Notes under the pieces: model-generated
What the model was told of the DNA's origin: nothing
The model's input: only the letters and a program-made list of their open reading frames with translations
Databases searched by the model: none
Position numbers and translations under genes: made by a program
Assembly: GCA_964501185.1 (NCBI GenBank)
Contig: CAZCRT010000015.1
Span: 1 to 29,587, forward strand
DNA length: 29,587 nucleotides
Direction of reading: 5' to 3'
Source of the DNA: BS150m-G50 sp964501185 [NCBI: uncultured Bacteroidia bacterium]
GTDB lineage: Bacteria > CAIWAD01 > BS150m-G50
Shown: in pieces, positions 8,475-16,863 of the stretch
Layout: each line of letters opens with the position of its first letter
Position numbering within the stretch: the first letter of the stretch is position 1

Positions 8475-9620
8475 TCATTTCTCCAGTTGCTCAGCCATAT
8501 AATCCCAGCTGTCCCTGATCTGAACGGCAGGAGTCTCCACTTCCTCCTGTCCCGCCTGAGAGCAGGTCAGATGAATAAGACACTTGGGACAGGCGGTCAG
8601 CAGCAGTTCGGAGCCGGTAGCACGTGCCTCACCCAGCCGCTTCTGCTGCAGCACTCTGGTACCCGCATTACACCCGATCCAGGCAGTGGTCCCGCAGCAA
8701 ATGGAGCGCTTACGGTTGTGCTCCATTTCTGTCAATTCCAGTCCCGGTATTGATTGCAGAACCGAGCGGGGCTCCTCGTATATCTGCTCATAACGTCCCA
8801 GCCGGCAGGGGTCCTGGAAGGTTACCTGTTGCTCAACATCACGGAATTTGAGTTCTTCCAGATGCGCCGCCAGCAGTGTTGAGATATGAACCAGTTCCAC
8901 TCCCGGTTCAGCAGCAACAGCGGGATAATCGTTACGCAGAGTGGTCAGGCATTCCGGACAACTGAAGACTACCCTTTCCACTCCGGAGCTGCGGATCTGC
9001 TCGGCAACACTCCGGGCCAGGCTTTCGAATTTTTCCTGTTCTCCCCGCAGCAGCAGGTCATGCCCGCAACAGCGCTCATTGGCCAGCAGTAACGGCTTGA
9101 TACCGATTTCATTGAGCAGCCGCACTGCAGCACGCAGAGAATTGAGCAGCGGTCCGGCATAAGGTTCCCCGAAGTAGGCAGCGAAGTAGGGAGTACACCC
9201 GGTGAAGAACAGCGTATCGCTTTTTGTTTTGCGGACTTTCAGGTCATCAGTAATCCAGCCGAGTCGATCCTGCTTCAGTTTCGGGTGCATCATCAGGGAA
9301 CAGATCTGCTCGAAGATGCCCCCATGGGTGCAACTCTGTACCTCCTCTATCTCCCGTGCCTGTGAGCGCACCGCCCGGTTGAGTTCAGCATATGGAATCT
9401 CCCTGGGGCAGACCTGTTCGCAGCGGCGGCAGGTCAGACAATCCCAGAGCGATCGATCTGCTATCAGTCCTGCCGTCCCACCGCTGATAGCACGGGAAAG
9501 CAGACGTCGCGGTGAGAAGGTGTGGGTAGGAGCAACCGGGCAGACTGCCGTACAGCGGCCGCATTCCAGACAGCTGTTAATACCGTAGGCCTGTAACAGT
9601 GCGTTGCCGTCAGTTGTCAT
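8475..9620 (-). CDS. HdrCB/HdrD-type fused iron-sulfur protein (ferredoxin + two CCG domains)
   Basis: This 381-residue protein joins an HdrC-like ferredoxin module to an HdrB-like catalytic module, as in HdrD and related bacterial proteins. The ferredoxin motifs are C17/C20/C23/C27 and C61/C64/C67/C71. The CCG motifs are C142-X41-C184-C185-X35-C221-X2-C224 and C272-X35-C308-C309-X34-C344-X2-C347, all complete, so two noncubane clusters are expected. I chose the ATG at 9620 because AAGGA lies about 9 nt upstream; the ATG at 9638 has no ribosome site. The gene overlaps the mvhD stop by 11 nt. It is a second HdrB-type active site in the operon, probably paired with the double HdrA just upstream. 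The substrate is unknown. Confidence 0.92.
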   Translation of the reverse strand: MTTDGNALLQAYGINSCLECGRCTAVCPVAPTHTFSPRRLLSRAISGGTAGLIADRSLWDCLTCRRCEQVCPREIPYAELNRAVRSQAREIEEVQSCTHGGIFEQICSLMMHPKLKQDRLGWITDDLKVRKTKSDTLFFTGCTPYFAAYFGEPYAGPLLNSLRAAVRLLNEIGIKPLLLANERCCGHDLLLRGEQEKFESLARSVAEQIRSSGVERVVFSCPECLTTLRNDYPAVAAEPGVELVHISTLLAAHLEELKFRDVEQQVTFQDPCRLGRYEQIYEEPRSVLQSIPGLELTEMEHNRKRSICCGTTAWIGCNAGTRVLQQKRLGEARATGSELLLTACPKCLIHLTCSQAGQEEVETPAVQIRDSWDYMAEQLEK

Positions 9621-10074
9621 GTTGCTTTTCCTTGCCATTACGCAGGGGGCTGGGCCCCAGTTCCCGGATCTTCTCCACGAAGTCGTCTATAACTGTCACA
9701 AAGCGCGGTCCCTCTGCAGCTGATATCCATTCCAGAGCAATCCGCTCCGGTTCCATACCCAGCAGGGCCGTTATATGCTGCAGCTTCTCATACTGCTCTA
9801 CCGCCCGGTGATTACCGAAGATATAATGACAGTCACCGAAGTGGCAGCCTGAAACCATGACACCATCAGAGCCCTCCACAAAGGCCTGCAGGACAAAGGA
9901 GGGGTGCACCCGCCCTGAACACATCACCCGCAACAGACGCACATTAGGTGAGTACTGCAGGCGACTTACGCCGGCACCATCGGCACCGGCGTAGGAACAC
10001 CAGTTGCAGGCGAACACCAGCACCCGTGGTTCGAACTTCTCTTTGACTGCCGTTTTACTCTTTCCTGGTGACAT
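9610..10074 (-). CDS. mvhD: MvhD-type [2Fe-2S] electron-transfer subunit
   Basis: MvhD bridges an electron donor (the Mvh hydrogenase in methanogens; formate dehydrogenase or others elsewhere) to HdrA. These 154 residues carry the family cysteines C23 and C26 (CNWC), C52 (MCSGRV), C77 and C82 (GCHFGDCHY), and the conserved EWISAAEG segment. The length is normal. The ATG at 10074 has GAGG about 6-9 nt upstream and lies inside the end of the double hdrA (20-nt overlap), so translation is coupled. It is the free-standing counterpart of the MvhD domain fused to the other HdrA. No hydrogenase gene lies in the window, so the donor is open. Confidence 0.94.
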   Translation of the reverse strand: MSPGKSKTAVKEKFEPRVLVFACNWCSYAGADGAGVSRLQYSPNVRLLRVMCSGRVHPSFVLQAFVEGSDGVMVSGCHFGDCHYIFGNHRAVEQYEKLQHITALLGMEPERIALEWISAAEGPRFVTVIDDFVEKIRELGPSPLRNGKEKQHDN

Positions 10075-13000
10075 GGTAATCCTCGAACAGAGTCGTTATC
10101 ATCGACTGGATCTGGTCGTCGGTGAAGTGACAGGCGGTTATTGCGTTAGTCGGACACCAGACGGCACAGGTACCACACCCCTTACAGAGTGCCCTGTTGA
10201 TGACAGCCGCCTGCCTGCCAGCTTCAGTCGTTATCAGTTCGGGAGCGTGATACTCGCAGATCTGTACACATTCGCCGCAGGCCCGGCACCGTTCGGTGTT
10301 CACCTCGCAGACTACCGGTTCCAGACAGAGTCGCTCCCGGCTCAGCAGCTCTGCCACTTTTCCGGCTACTGCTGACGCCTGGGTCAGGCTGTCGGTAATA
10401 TCTTTTGGCCCCTGAATGGTGCCACAGAGAAATACGCCGTCGATACAGGTTTCCACAGGGCCCAGCTCCGGGTGTAATTCCATGAAAAAACCATCGCTGC
10501 TGCGGGGAACCTTCAGCAGGGTACGCAACGCTTCCGAATGCTCTTGTTCGTTGACCATGCCAACAGCCAGGACCACCAGGTCTGTCTGGACGGTGATATC
10601 ACGTTTGAGCAGCGTATCGAACAGCGAGACAGCGGTTACCTTCTTTTTACCATGCCAGGCTGGCGGCTGAGCTGTTTCATAGCGCAGGAACAGTACACCA
10701 TCTTTGCGTGCGCTGCGGTAGAACTCCTCCGCCCCCTGTCCCACCATCCGCATATCGCGATAGAGTACGGTTGCATCAATCCCGCGCTCCTGCAGCTCCA
10801 CTGCCTGTTTGACCGTGGCGGCACAGCAGTAGCGGGAGCATCCACTGTAGCCTTCCTCCAGACTGCGGGATCCCACACACTGCACAAAGACTGTATGTTC
10901 GCACCGTTTCAGAACACCATCCGGATCTCCGGCTGCTATCATCTCTTCCAGCTCGGCCGAGGTGATTACATTCTCCCGGTCATAACCCCAGTTCGCTCCC
11001 GGCTTAAACAGCCTTGAACCAATAGCTACTACAATTGCCCCGGCAGTCAGCGGGGCCTGTGCACTTTTTCCATTTCCACTGTCCAGCGTAATCTCGAAAT
11101 TGCCGACAAATCCGGAGATGTCTTTAACCTGCGTATTCAGCAGCAGGGGGATCTCCGCCTTATTGAACCGCTTTATCAGCTCACGGGCCGGATGTCCTGC
11201 GCCAGGGAAAACCGCGTGTAATTGATCAACCCTGCCGCCGATCTCTCCTGTCGCTTCCACCAGGGTAACTTCGAAGTCCAGCTGATGCAGGTCGAGAGCG
11301 GTCTGCAGGCCGGCCACACCACCGCCTATCACCACCACCCGTTTGTCAACTTCCACTTCAGTTACCTGCAACGGCAGCAGCCGGGAAGCACGCGCTACCG
11401 CCATGCGAATCAGGTCAAGCGCCTTGCCCCAGGCTTCCGGGCGGGTTTTTGCGTGTACCCAGGAGCATTGGTCGCGGATATTTGCCATCTCCAGCAGGTA
11501 AGGGTTCAGGCCTGCTTCCAGGCAGGCTTTGCGGAATACCGGTTCGTGAGTACGGGGAGTACAGGCGGCTACTACCACCCGGTTCAGCCTGTGCTCGAGT
11601 ATCTTCTCCCTGATTGAACTCTGGCCGCTGTCGGCGCAGGCGAACAGCTCCTCACCGGCGTAAGCCACACCGGGCAGTTGCGCTGCTTCCTCAACCAGGT
11701 CGGCAATCTTAAGTACCCGGCCGATATTGGCTCCACAATGGCAGATGAATACACCGATCCGGGGTGCGGCCGCAGGGTCAATCGGTTCCGCAACCTCCGG
11801 TTCGATTTCCGGCAGCTTGTGCTCTTTAACCAGGATCGACGCCTGAGCCGCCGCTGCTGAGGCCTGCGCCACGCAATCGGGGATTACCTGGGGTCCGCCG
11901 GCGCTGCCGCAGATGAACACACCGGCGCGACTGGTTTCTACCGGCCGGTCGGGATAACGGGCGCTGAAGAAGCCGATATCGTTGGTATCGATGCGCAGGG
12001 CCCGGGCCAGTTGAGGTGAAAATGGAGGAGGCACACCGGCGCAACTCAATACCACCAGGTCAGCCTGCAGGCGGAGTTGGCGCTGCTCCTCGGTATCCTC
12101 CACGAATATCTCGATGTCGTCGTTCTCCATCTCCATCAGCTTGCTGGGCCTGCCCCGCAGGAAATGGATATAGTCTTCCTCCTGCGCCCGGGCGACAAAG
12201 CTGTCAAAGCCCTTGCCGAACGCACGGATATCTGTATAGAGAATGGTGCAGGACTCCACCTCCGGCTGGTGTTGCTTGATCAGCAGCGCATCCTTGACGG
12301 CATTCATACAGCAGTAGCGTGAACAGTTGGGCCGCCCACCTTCACCACGGGCTCCAACACACTGTATGAAAACCAGGTTCTGCGGCTCTTTGCGGTCACT
12401 GGGGCGGATGATATCACCCTGTGTGGGTCCGGAAGCATTCAGCAACCGCTCAAACTCCAGACTGGTCATCACATTCTGCCAGACTCCGTAGCCATAGTTC
12501 TTCATTACATGAGGATGGAACTCATCGAAACCGGTGGCGACAATTACCGCACCGACATCCAGCACACGGGTTTCCGTCTGCATATCGTGCTCGATCGCCT
12601 CCACCTTGCAGACATTACGGCAACGCTCACATACGAAGTGTTCCGCGGTGTTGAGACAGCTCTCCATATCGATGATATAGGAAGATGGTACAGCCTGGGG
12701 ATAGGGGCGGTAAATTGCACGACGGCTGCCCAGACCCAGATCCCATTCATTCGGTGCAGTCTGTGGACAGGCACGTGCGCAGTCCCCGCAGGCGGTACAG
12801 CGGTCACTGATAACACGCCGCGGTTCTATCTGAACGGTGGCATGAAAGTTACCGGCACTACCCTTCAGATCTGTCAATTGCGCCAGGGTCAGCAGTTCGA
12901 TGTTGGGATGTCGACCGACATCCATGGCCTTCGGGCCCAGGATTCATATGGAACAGTCCATGGTGGGGAAGGTCTTGTCCAGTTGGGCCATCCTCCCCCC

Positions 13001-13111
13001 GATCGTCGGGCTTTTCTCGACCAGGTAGGTTTTATAACCGGTCCGGGCCAGGTCCAGTGAAGCCTGAATTCCCGCGATTCCACCGCCGACAACAACTACT
13101 CCTTTTTCCAT
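10055..13111 (-). CDS. hdrA: Tandem double HdrA with selenocysteine 56
   Basis: Two HdrA modules are fused in one frame of about 1018 residues, interrupted only by TGA 12944-12946, read as Sec56 in DCSI-U-ILGPK. Module 1 (1 to about 430) starts directly at the FAD Rossmann loop [10 protein letters not shown] (5-14), lacks the N-terminal HdrA domain, has the Sec motif, and contains the inserted ferredoxin domain ([15 protein letters not shown], about 105-170). Module 2 has the N-terminal HdrA domain (FICHCG, about 455; ACTPRTHEP, about 516), a second Rossmann loop [10 protein letters not shown] (about 591) and a C-terminal 2x[4Fe-4S] ferredoxin (CRACGEC about 942; CKGCGTC about 976). In module 2 the Cys/Sec motif is replaced by GAGHPAR and the inserted ferredoxin is missing. 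The ATG at 13111 follows AAGGA. Two FADs are expected, with different roles. Partners: mvhD and the HdrCB-type protein downstream. Confidence 0.92.
12906..12946 (-). promoter_or_regulatory. Selenocysteine UGA codon (12944-12946) and SECIS hairpin (12906-12923) in double hdrA
   Basis: Twenty nt after the in-frame UGA lies GGATGTC-GGTC-GACATCC on the minus strand: a perfect 7-bp stem with a GGUC loop. Compared with the hairpin in the other hdrA (7759-7776), the sixth base pair is T-A here and C-G there. That changes both strands of the stem, including a Val/Ala codon change, while pairing and loop stay intact. This covariation supports a selected RNA structure. Confidence 0.85.
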
Positions 13112-13192
13112 ATCCGATCCTTATCAATCAGACATATCTCGTTATCAATCTATTTCCGGGTTCTCCATGCCCGGCTTCATGTTTGAAAGTTC

Positions 13193-13345
13193 TCATAACA
13201 ATGCTTCAACATCCGGTTGCCCATCTTCGTCACTCCAGACATACAGGGTGACTCCCTGCAGCCCGATCGGACTGAACCGAAGTTGATCCCACTCAAGTTT
13301 AACCGGGCAGCTTATGATCCAGACCGATTCTGAGCGCCTCCTCAT
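13193..13345 (-). CDS. Possible small protein of 50 aa between korC and hdrA
   Basis: From ATG 13345, inside the last codons of korC but in the +1 frame, a 50-codon frame runs to TGA 13193. Its second half is strikingly protein-like, with segments such as KLEWDQLRFSP and VTLYVWSDEDGQPD, and fills the otherwise empty korC-hdrA spacer. The first ~15 residues overlap korC and have no Shine-Dalgarno, so the true start may differ, or this may be the remnant of a larger gene. I do not recognise a family. It could be a small accessory subunit. Confidence 0.35.
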   Translation of the reverse strand: MRRRSESVWIISCPVKLEWDQLRFSPIGLQGVTLYVWSDEDGQPDVEALL

Positions 13346-13838
13346 TCAATTTCTGGGTACCACCGGGCGCTGTTGCTGCAACAGCTTCCATAATGGCTTT
13401 CTCGGAAACCACGCTGGTGACAGTCGAGAGGTAGCCCAACATGATGATGTTGGCGACAATCCGCTTGTTGAACTGCTTTTCAGCCGAAGTGGTGGCCGGC
13501 ATCGGGTACAGTTTTACTTTGCCACCCGGTTTCCCCTCGTCCACCAGATCCGGATCATATATGACAATCGCACCATCACCTGACTCACCGATGAACTTAT
13601 CGTATCCCTCCTGCGACATGGCTATCAGTATATCCTGACGCGTCAGAAATGGATATAGAATCGGATCGTCGGAGACGACAACCTGCGAGCTGCAGGCGCT
13701 TCCCCGCGCTTCCGGGCCATAAGACATGGTGAAGATGGAATTGCGCTCATCGTAGATGGTAATCGCCCGGCCGAGAATGTAACCTGCGGTAATTACCCCC
13801 TGACCGCCAAAACCGGTGATACGTATCTGTGTTAACAT
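13299..13838 (-). CDS. korC: 2-oxoacid:ferredoxin oxidoreductase, gamma subunit
   Basis: This is the gamma subunit of the KorABCD enzyme, which decarboxylates a 2-oxoacid with CoA and reduces ferredoxin. The 179 residues start with RITGFGGQGV (6-15), the glycine-rich loop characteristic of the gamma domain, followed by SYGPEARGSACSSQVV, also a family hallmark. The ATG at 13838 has GGAGGG at good spacing, and the korB stop lies only 2 nt upstream. The length is normal. The gene order D-A-B-C and subunit sizes favour the 2-oxoglutarate enzyme over pyruvate oxidoreductase, but substrate specificity is inferred. Confidence 0.95.
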   Translation of the reverse strand: MLTQIRITGFGGQGVITAGYILGRAITIYDERNSIFTMSYGPEARGSACSSQVVVSDDPILYPFLTRQDILIAMSQEGYDKFIGESGDGAIVIYDPDLVDEGKPGGKVKLYPMPATTSAEKQFNKRIVANIIMLGYLSTVTSVVSEKAIMEAVAATAPGGTQKLNEEALRIGLDHKLPG

Positions 13839-13840
13839 AG

Positions 13841-14674
13841 TTATCCCTCCGCCCGCTCTCTGACATTCAGCATCTGCCGGAAGGTCTCTTTCTCCCGGTT
13901 CACGAAGTTGCCACAGATGATCTTTTCCTGGAAACGCAGATCGAGATCTTCAAGATTGGCGTCATGGTTGATTTCACTGTTGTCATGATAGAACTGCATC
14001 AGCTCCGTACCGCTGCCCAGCTTGTTCTTGCGGGCGTAAAGCGTCGAGCAGGGTGCTATCACTTCCACGAAAGAGAAGCCGGGTTTGAGAATCGCCTCCC
14101 TGATGGCGCGGGTTAATCGCTTGATATGGAGTATAGTCCAGCGTGATACATAAGCCGCTCCGCAGGCGGCCACCACATGAGGTATGTTCAGCGGGTACTC
14201 GTGGCTGCCATAAGGTGAAGTGGTGGTTTTAGCGGTTTCCGGTGTAGTCGGAGCCAGCTGCCCCCCCGTCATCCCGTAGATGAAATTGTTGATGCAGATG
14301 ACGGTAATATCAAAATTACGCCGGGTAGTGTGTAACAGATGGTTGCCACCGATGGCGACCAGATCACCGTCTCCGGAGAAGACGACAATTTTCATATCCG
14401 GTCTGGCCAGGTGCAGCCCTACCGCAAATGGCATCGCCCGCCCGTGAGTGGTATGGAAAGAATCGAGATACACATAACCTGCTACCCGTCCGGTACACCC
14501 GATACCGGAAACTACCGCGAATTTCTCCAGAGGAATCTCGGTCGTCCGGATCGCGTTGATAAAACAGCTGACCGCAGTGCCGATGCCACAGGTGGGACAC
14601 CAGATGTGAGGCAGCCGTTCAGTGCGCAGCAGGTCATCCTTGGTGTGGCTGACAGCTTCTGTGATGGTTGTCAT
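13841..14674 (-). CDS. korB: 2-oxoacid:ferredoxin oxidoreductase, beta (TPP-binding) subunit
   Basis: KorB binds thiamine pyrophosphate and a [4Fe-4S] cluster and carries out decarboxylation. The TPP motif runs from GDGD (101-104) to the INN at 128-130. Cluster ligands C26/C29 (WCPTCG) and C60 (GIGC) are near the N-terminus, with a further Cys in the APCSTLY segment. The HTTHGRA segment (74-80) lines the active site in the family. The length of 277 aa is normal. The ATG at 14674 shares one base with the korA stop (TGATG), so translation is coupled. Confidence 0.96.
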   Translation of the reverse strand: MTTITEAVSHTKDDLLRTERLPHIWCPTCGIGTAVSCFINAIRTTEIPLEKFAVVSGIGCTGRVAGYVYLDSFHTTHGRAMPFAVGLHLARPDMKIVVFSGDGDLVAIGGNHLLHTTRRNFDITVICINNFIYGMTGGQLAPTTPETAKTTTSPYGSHEYPLNIPHVVAACGAAYVSRWTILHIKRLTRAIREAILKPGFSFVEVIAPCSTLYARKNKLGSGTELMQFYHDNSEINHDANLEDLDLRFQEKIICGNFVNREKETFRQMLNVRERAEG

Positions 14675-15834
14675 CAGTACATCTCCTTCACAATAGCGAA
14701 GATCTCTTCCGGTGTATGTACACGGCCACCGGCATTGGGGATCAGTTTTACATCGCAGCGCCCACCGGCTACCCGTTCCACTTCCAGTACCATCTGGCCG
14801 AGATTGATTTCCGGGACAATGATGGTTTTAACCTGCCCGGCCAGCTCCCGCACCCGTTCTTCTGGAAAAGGCCAGGCAACAATCAGTCGCAGGAAGCCGA
14901 CTTTGAGTCCCTCTTTGCGTGCCAGTTGCATGGTATATTCCGCAATACGGGAAGAAACGCCATAGGAGAGGATCAGCAGTTCGGCATCCCCTGTTTCCTT
15001 CTCTTCCCATTCCTGGATCTCTGTGGCGTTGAGGCGGATTTTATCCACTAACCGCTGAACCAGCGGTTGATGTGCTTCCGGATTGACGGCGGGGTAGCCC
15101 CGCTCGTCGTGTGTGAGGCCTGTGACATGTAACTTATAACCTTCACCGGCGAGTCCCATGGGTGGAATCAGTGATCCCTCAGGCAGGGCGTAGGGTTTGT
15201 AATCTTTCGTTCCGGGAGCCGGCCGGGGGCGGTTTGAGAGTTTGATCTCCTCCGGATCCGGGATAACCACTTTTTCATACATATGCCCGACGGTTTCGTC
15301 GGTCATTACCAGCACCGGAATACGATAGATTTCCGACAGGTTGAAGGCTTTGATTGTGAGATCGAAGCACTCCTGCGGGGAGTTGGGGCAGAGGGCTATA
15401 ATCTCATAATCACCATGCGATCCCCAGCGGGCCTGCATCATGTCCTGTTGTCCGACCAGTGTTGGCAGGCCGGTAGAGGGGCCACCCCGCTGCACATTTG
15501 CGATAACGCAGGGGGTCTCCATCATGACACCCAGTCCCAGGTTCTCCATCATAAGGCTGAATCCCGGACCTGAAGTAGAGGTCATCGTTTTCATACCACC
15601 CCAGGATGCGCCCAGCATGGCGTTGATGGAGGCCATCTCATCTTCCATCTGTACGAAGATGCCGCCCTCCAGATCGGGTAATCGCTCCGACATCCGTTCC
15701 GCCACCTCTGTAGCGGGTGTGATCGGATAACCGGCAAAAAAACGGCAACCGGCAGCCAGGCCGCCCTCCGCCAGCGCCAGGTCGCCACTCATGAAAAACG
15801 TGCCGGTCAGTACACCTGAATTGTTATCACCCAC
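14674..15834 (-). CDS. korA: 2-oxoacid:ferredoxin oxidoreductase, alpha subunit
   Basis: The alpha subunit forms the catalytic interface with KorB. The 386 residues show the family signature GDLALAEGGLAAGCRFFAGYPITPATE (17-43) at the N-terminus, then the pyrimidine-binding region with TSTSGPG, and a C-terminal domain. The length matches KorA proteins that lack a fused gamma domain. Translation starts at GTG 15834, preceded by GGGAGG; the first residues are GDNNSG. It lies 119 nt downstream of korD, which probably belongs to the same transcript. Confidence 0.96.
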   Translation of the reverse strand: MGDNNSGVLTGTFFMSGDLALAEGGLAAGCRFFAGYPITPATEVAERMSERLPDLEGGIFVQMEDEMASINAMLGASWGGMKTMTSTSGPGFSLMMENLGLGVMMETPCVIANVQRGGPSTGLPTLVGQQDMMQARWGSHGDYEIIALCPNSPQECFDLTIKAFNLSEIYRIPVLVMTDETVGHMYEKVVIPDPEEIKLSNRPRPAPGTKDYKPYALPEGSLIPPMGLAGEGYKLHVTGLTHDERGYPAVNPEAHQPLVQRLVDKIRLNATEIQEWEEKETGDAELLILSYGVSSRIAEYTMQLARKEGLKVGFLRLIVAWPFPEERVRELAGQVKTIIVPEINLGQMVLEVERVAGGRCDVKLIPNAGGRVHTPEEIFAIVKEMY

Positions 15835-15953
15835 TTTTTCCTCCCTGTTATAGCGATTCTCAGAAGGCGATCTCGAGAAATACTATAAGAGAATTTCCCC
15901 ACTTATCAGACGCGCAGAGAGAGCAGACCCTGCTCCGCGGTCAGAAATTATGA

Positions 15954-16220
15954 CTATTCTTTTACTTTGTCTTCCTCAGAGTAAATGGCGAATTCAGGAC
16001 AGATGTTCGTACACAGGTTACAGTTGACACAGAGTCCATTTTCAACAATGCAGGGGTAATGATAGCCCTTCTTGTTGAACTTCTCTGACATGACCAGGAT
16101 CTGTTTGGGGCAGTAGTCGATGCAATAGGAACAACCTTTACATCGTTCGATAATGATGTGTACGGTACCGGAGGGGTATTTTGTCTCTGCTACGTCAAGG
16201 GGAGTCCGCCATAGTTTCAT
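15954..16220 (-). CDS. korD: 2-oxoacid:ferredoxin oxidoreductase, delta (2x[4Fe-4S] ferredoxin) subunit
   Basis: KorD is the ferredoxin-like subunit that passes electrons out of the enzyme. It has 88 residues with two complete cluster motifs, C27/C30/C33/C37 (CKGCSYCIDYC) and C64/C67/C70/C74 (CVNCNLCTNIC). The ATG at 16220 has AAGGAG at ideal spacing. It is the first gene of the minus-strand train, so the main promoter is expected just upstream, above 16220, although I could not fix -35/-10 boxes with confidence. Confidence 0.95.
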   Translation of the reverse strand: MKLWRTPLDVAETKYPSGTVHIIIERCKGCSYCIDYCPKQILVMSEKFNKKGYHYPCIVENGLCVNCNLCTNICPEFAIYSEEDKVKE

Positions 16221-16863
16221 AGTGCAACTCCTTCATATATAGTGATGCCGTTATCTGCCCGCTTCTAAGACTTAAACTGCTGGCATCATCTGATAGCATT
16301 TACAGGAAAGTGATGTGATGTCCGGTTGCTTCACTTGTAAATACTACACTTGTCAGTGAAAAAGGGTCACTGGATATGAAGATCTTCTGATCACCATTGC
16401 GATAAGAAGATAGGCTTGAATGAGCAAACCCTGTTATGCGAAAAATAGGAATATTATCCAATAAACACAACTCAAAATTCCTCATGAGAAGTTGATATGG
16501 CTTTCTCAAAATATCCCGGGCCGTCGAGTTGACTGTGTAGCCCGGGCGCGGATTACCCGGGGAAAATGCTCCAGCTTCACCACCATCAGTGGATAGTAGA
16601 TATGATAATCATCTGGATCTGCTGTAAGTTGCTACATGGGTGTCAAATCATAAGCATTTTTATAATCTGTATCAGTTAGTCTGCGATTCATCAGTTTTCA
16701 CATTTTGTGGCAATTCTCACCATCGCCAGCTGCTGTCGTATTGCTAAAATGAGCAATAATTATCATCGTATTAAGCAGATACTCTACGACAGTATCATGA
16801 TTTAAGGATGGTACACTTCGTTTGGTGATTTTTATCAGAATGAACAAAGGTGAGGAGATGCTC
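16221..16863. other. 643-bp divergent intergenic region with inverted repeats
   Basis: This gene-free stretch separates the leftward korD and rightward propeller gene, so it should carry promoters for both. Visible structure: CCCGGGC (16515-16521) pairs with GCCCGGG (16540-16546), and a third CCCGGG-like copy follows at about 16556. Near the right end, CTGTCGTA (16733-16740) pairs with TACGACAG (16785-16792), enclosing the smaller hairpin ATTGCT-AAAATG-AGCAAT (16740-16757). That nested structure ends about 70 nt before the rightward start and could be an operator or leader fold. I see no supported gene in it. Confidence 0.5.

Noticed and set aside
5742-13111. Both hdrA genes as pseudogenes broken by TGA stops
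   Set aside because: One TGA each, at the same motif position, flawless frames on both sides, and matched downstream hairpins point to selenocysteine.
13156-13174. CCGGG/CCCGG inverted repeat before the double hdrA
   Set aside because: Only 5 bp, with a 9-nt loop and no U-tract; frequent by chance in this base composition.
15921-15935. Hairpin GAGCAG/CTGCTC between korD and korA as a terminator
   Set aside because: 6-bp stem with a 3-nt loop and no U-tract on either strand; probably chance or a minor processing site.
16221-16245. TATATAT just upstream of korD as a -10 box
   Set aside because: It is too close to the Shine-Dalgarno and start codon to leave a leader, and no -35 partner is visible.
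16300-16509. Minus-strand frame of 69 codons in the 643-bp intergenic region
   Set aside because: TTG start, no Shine-Dalgarno, no protein-like motif.
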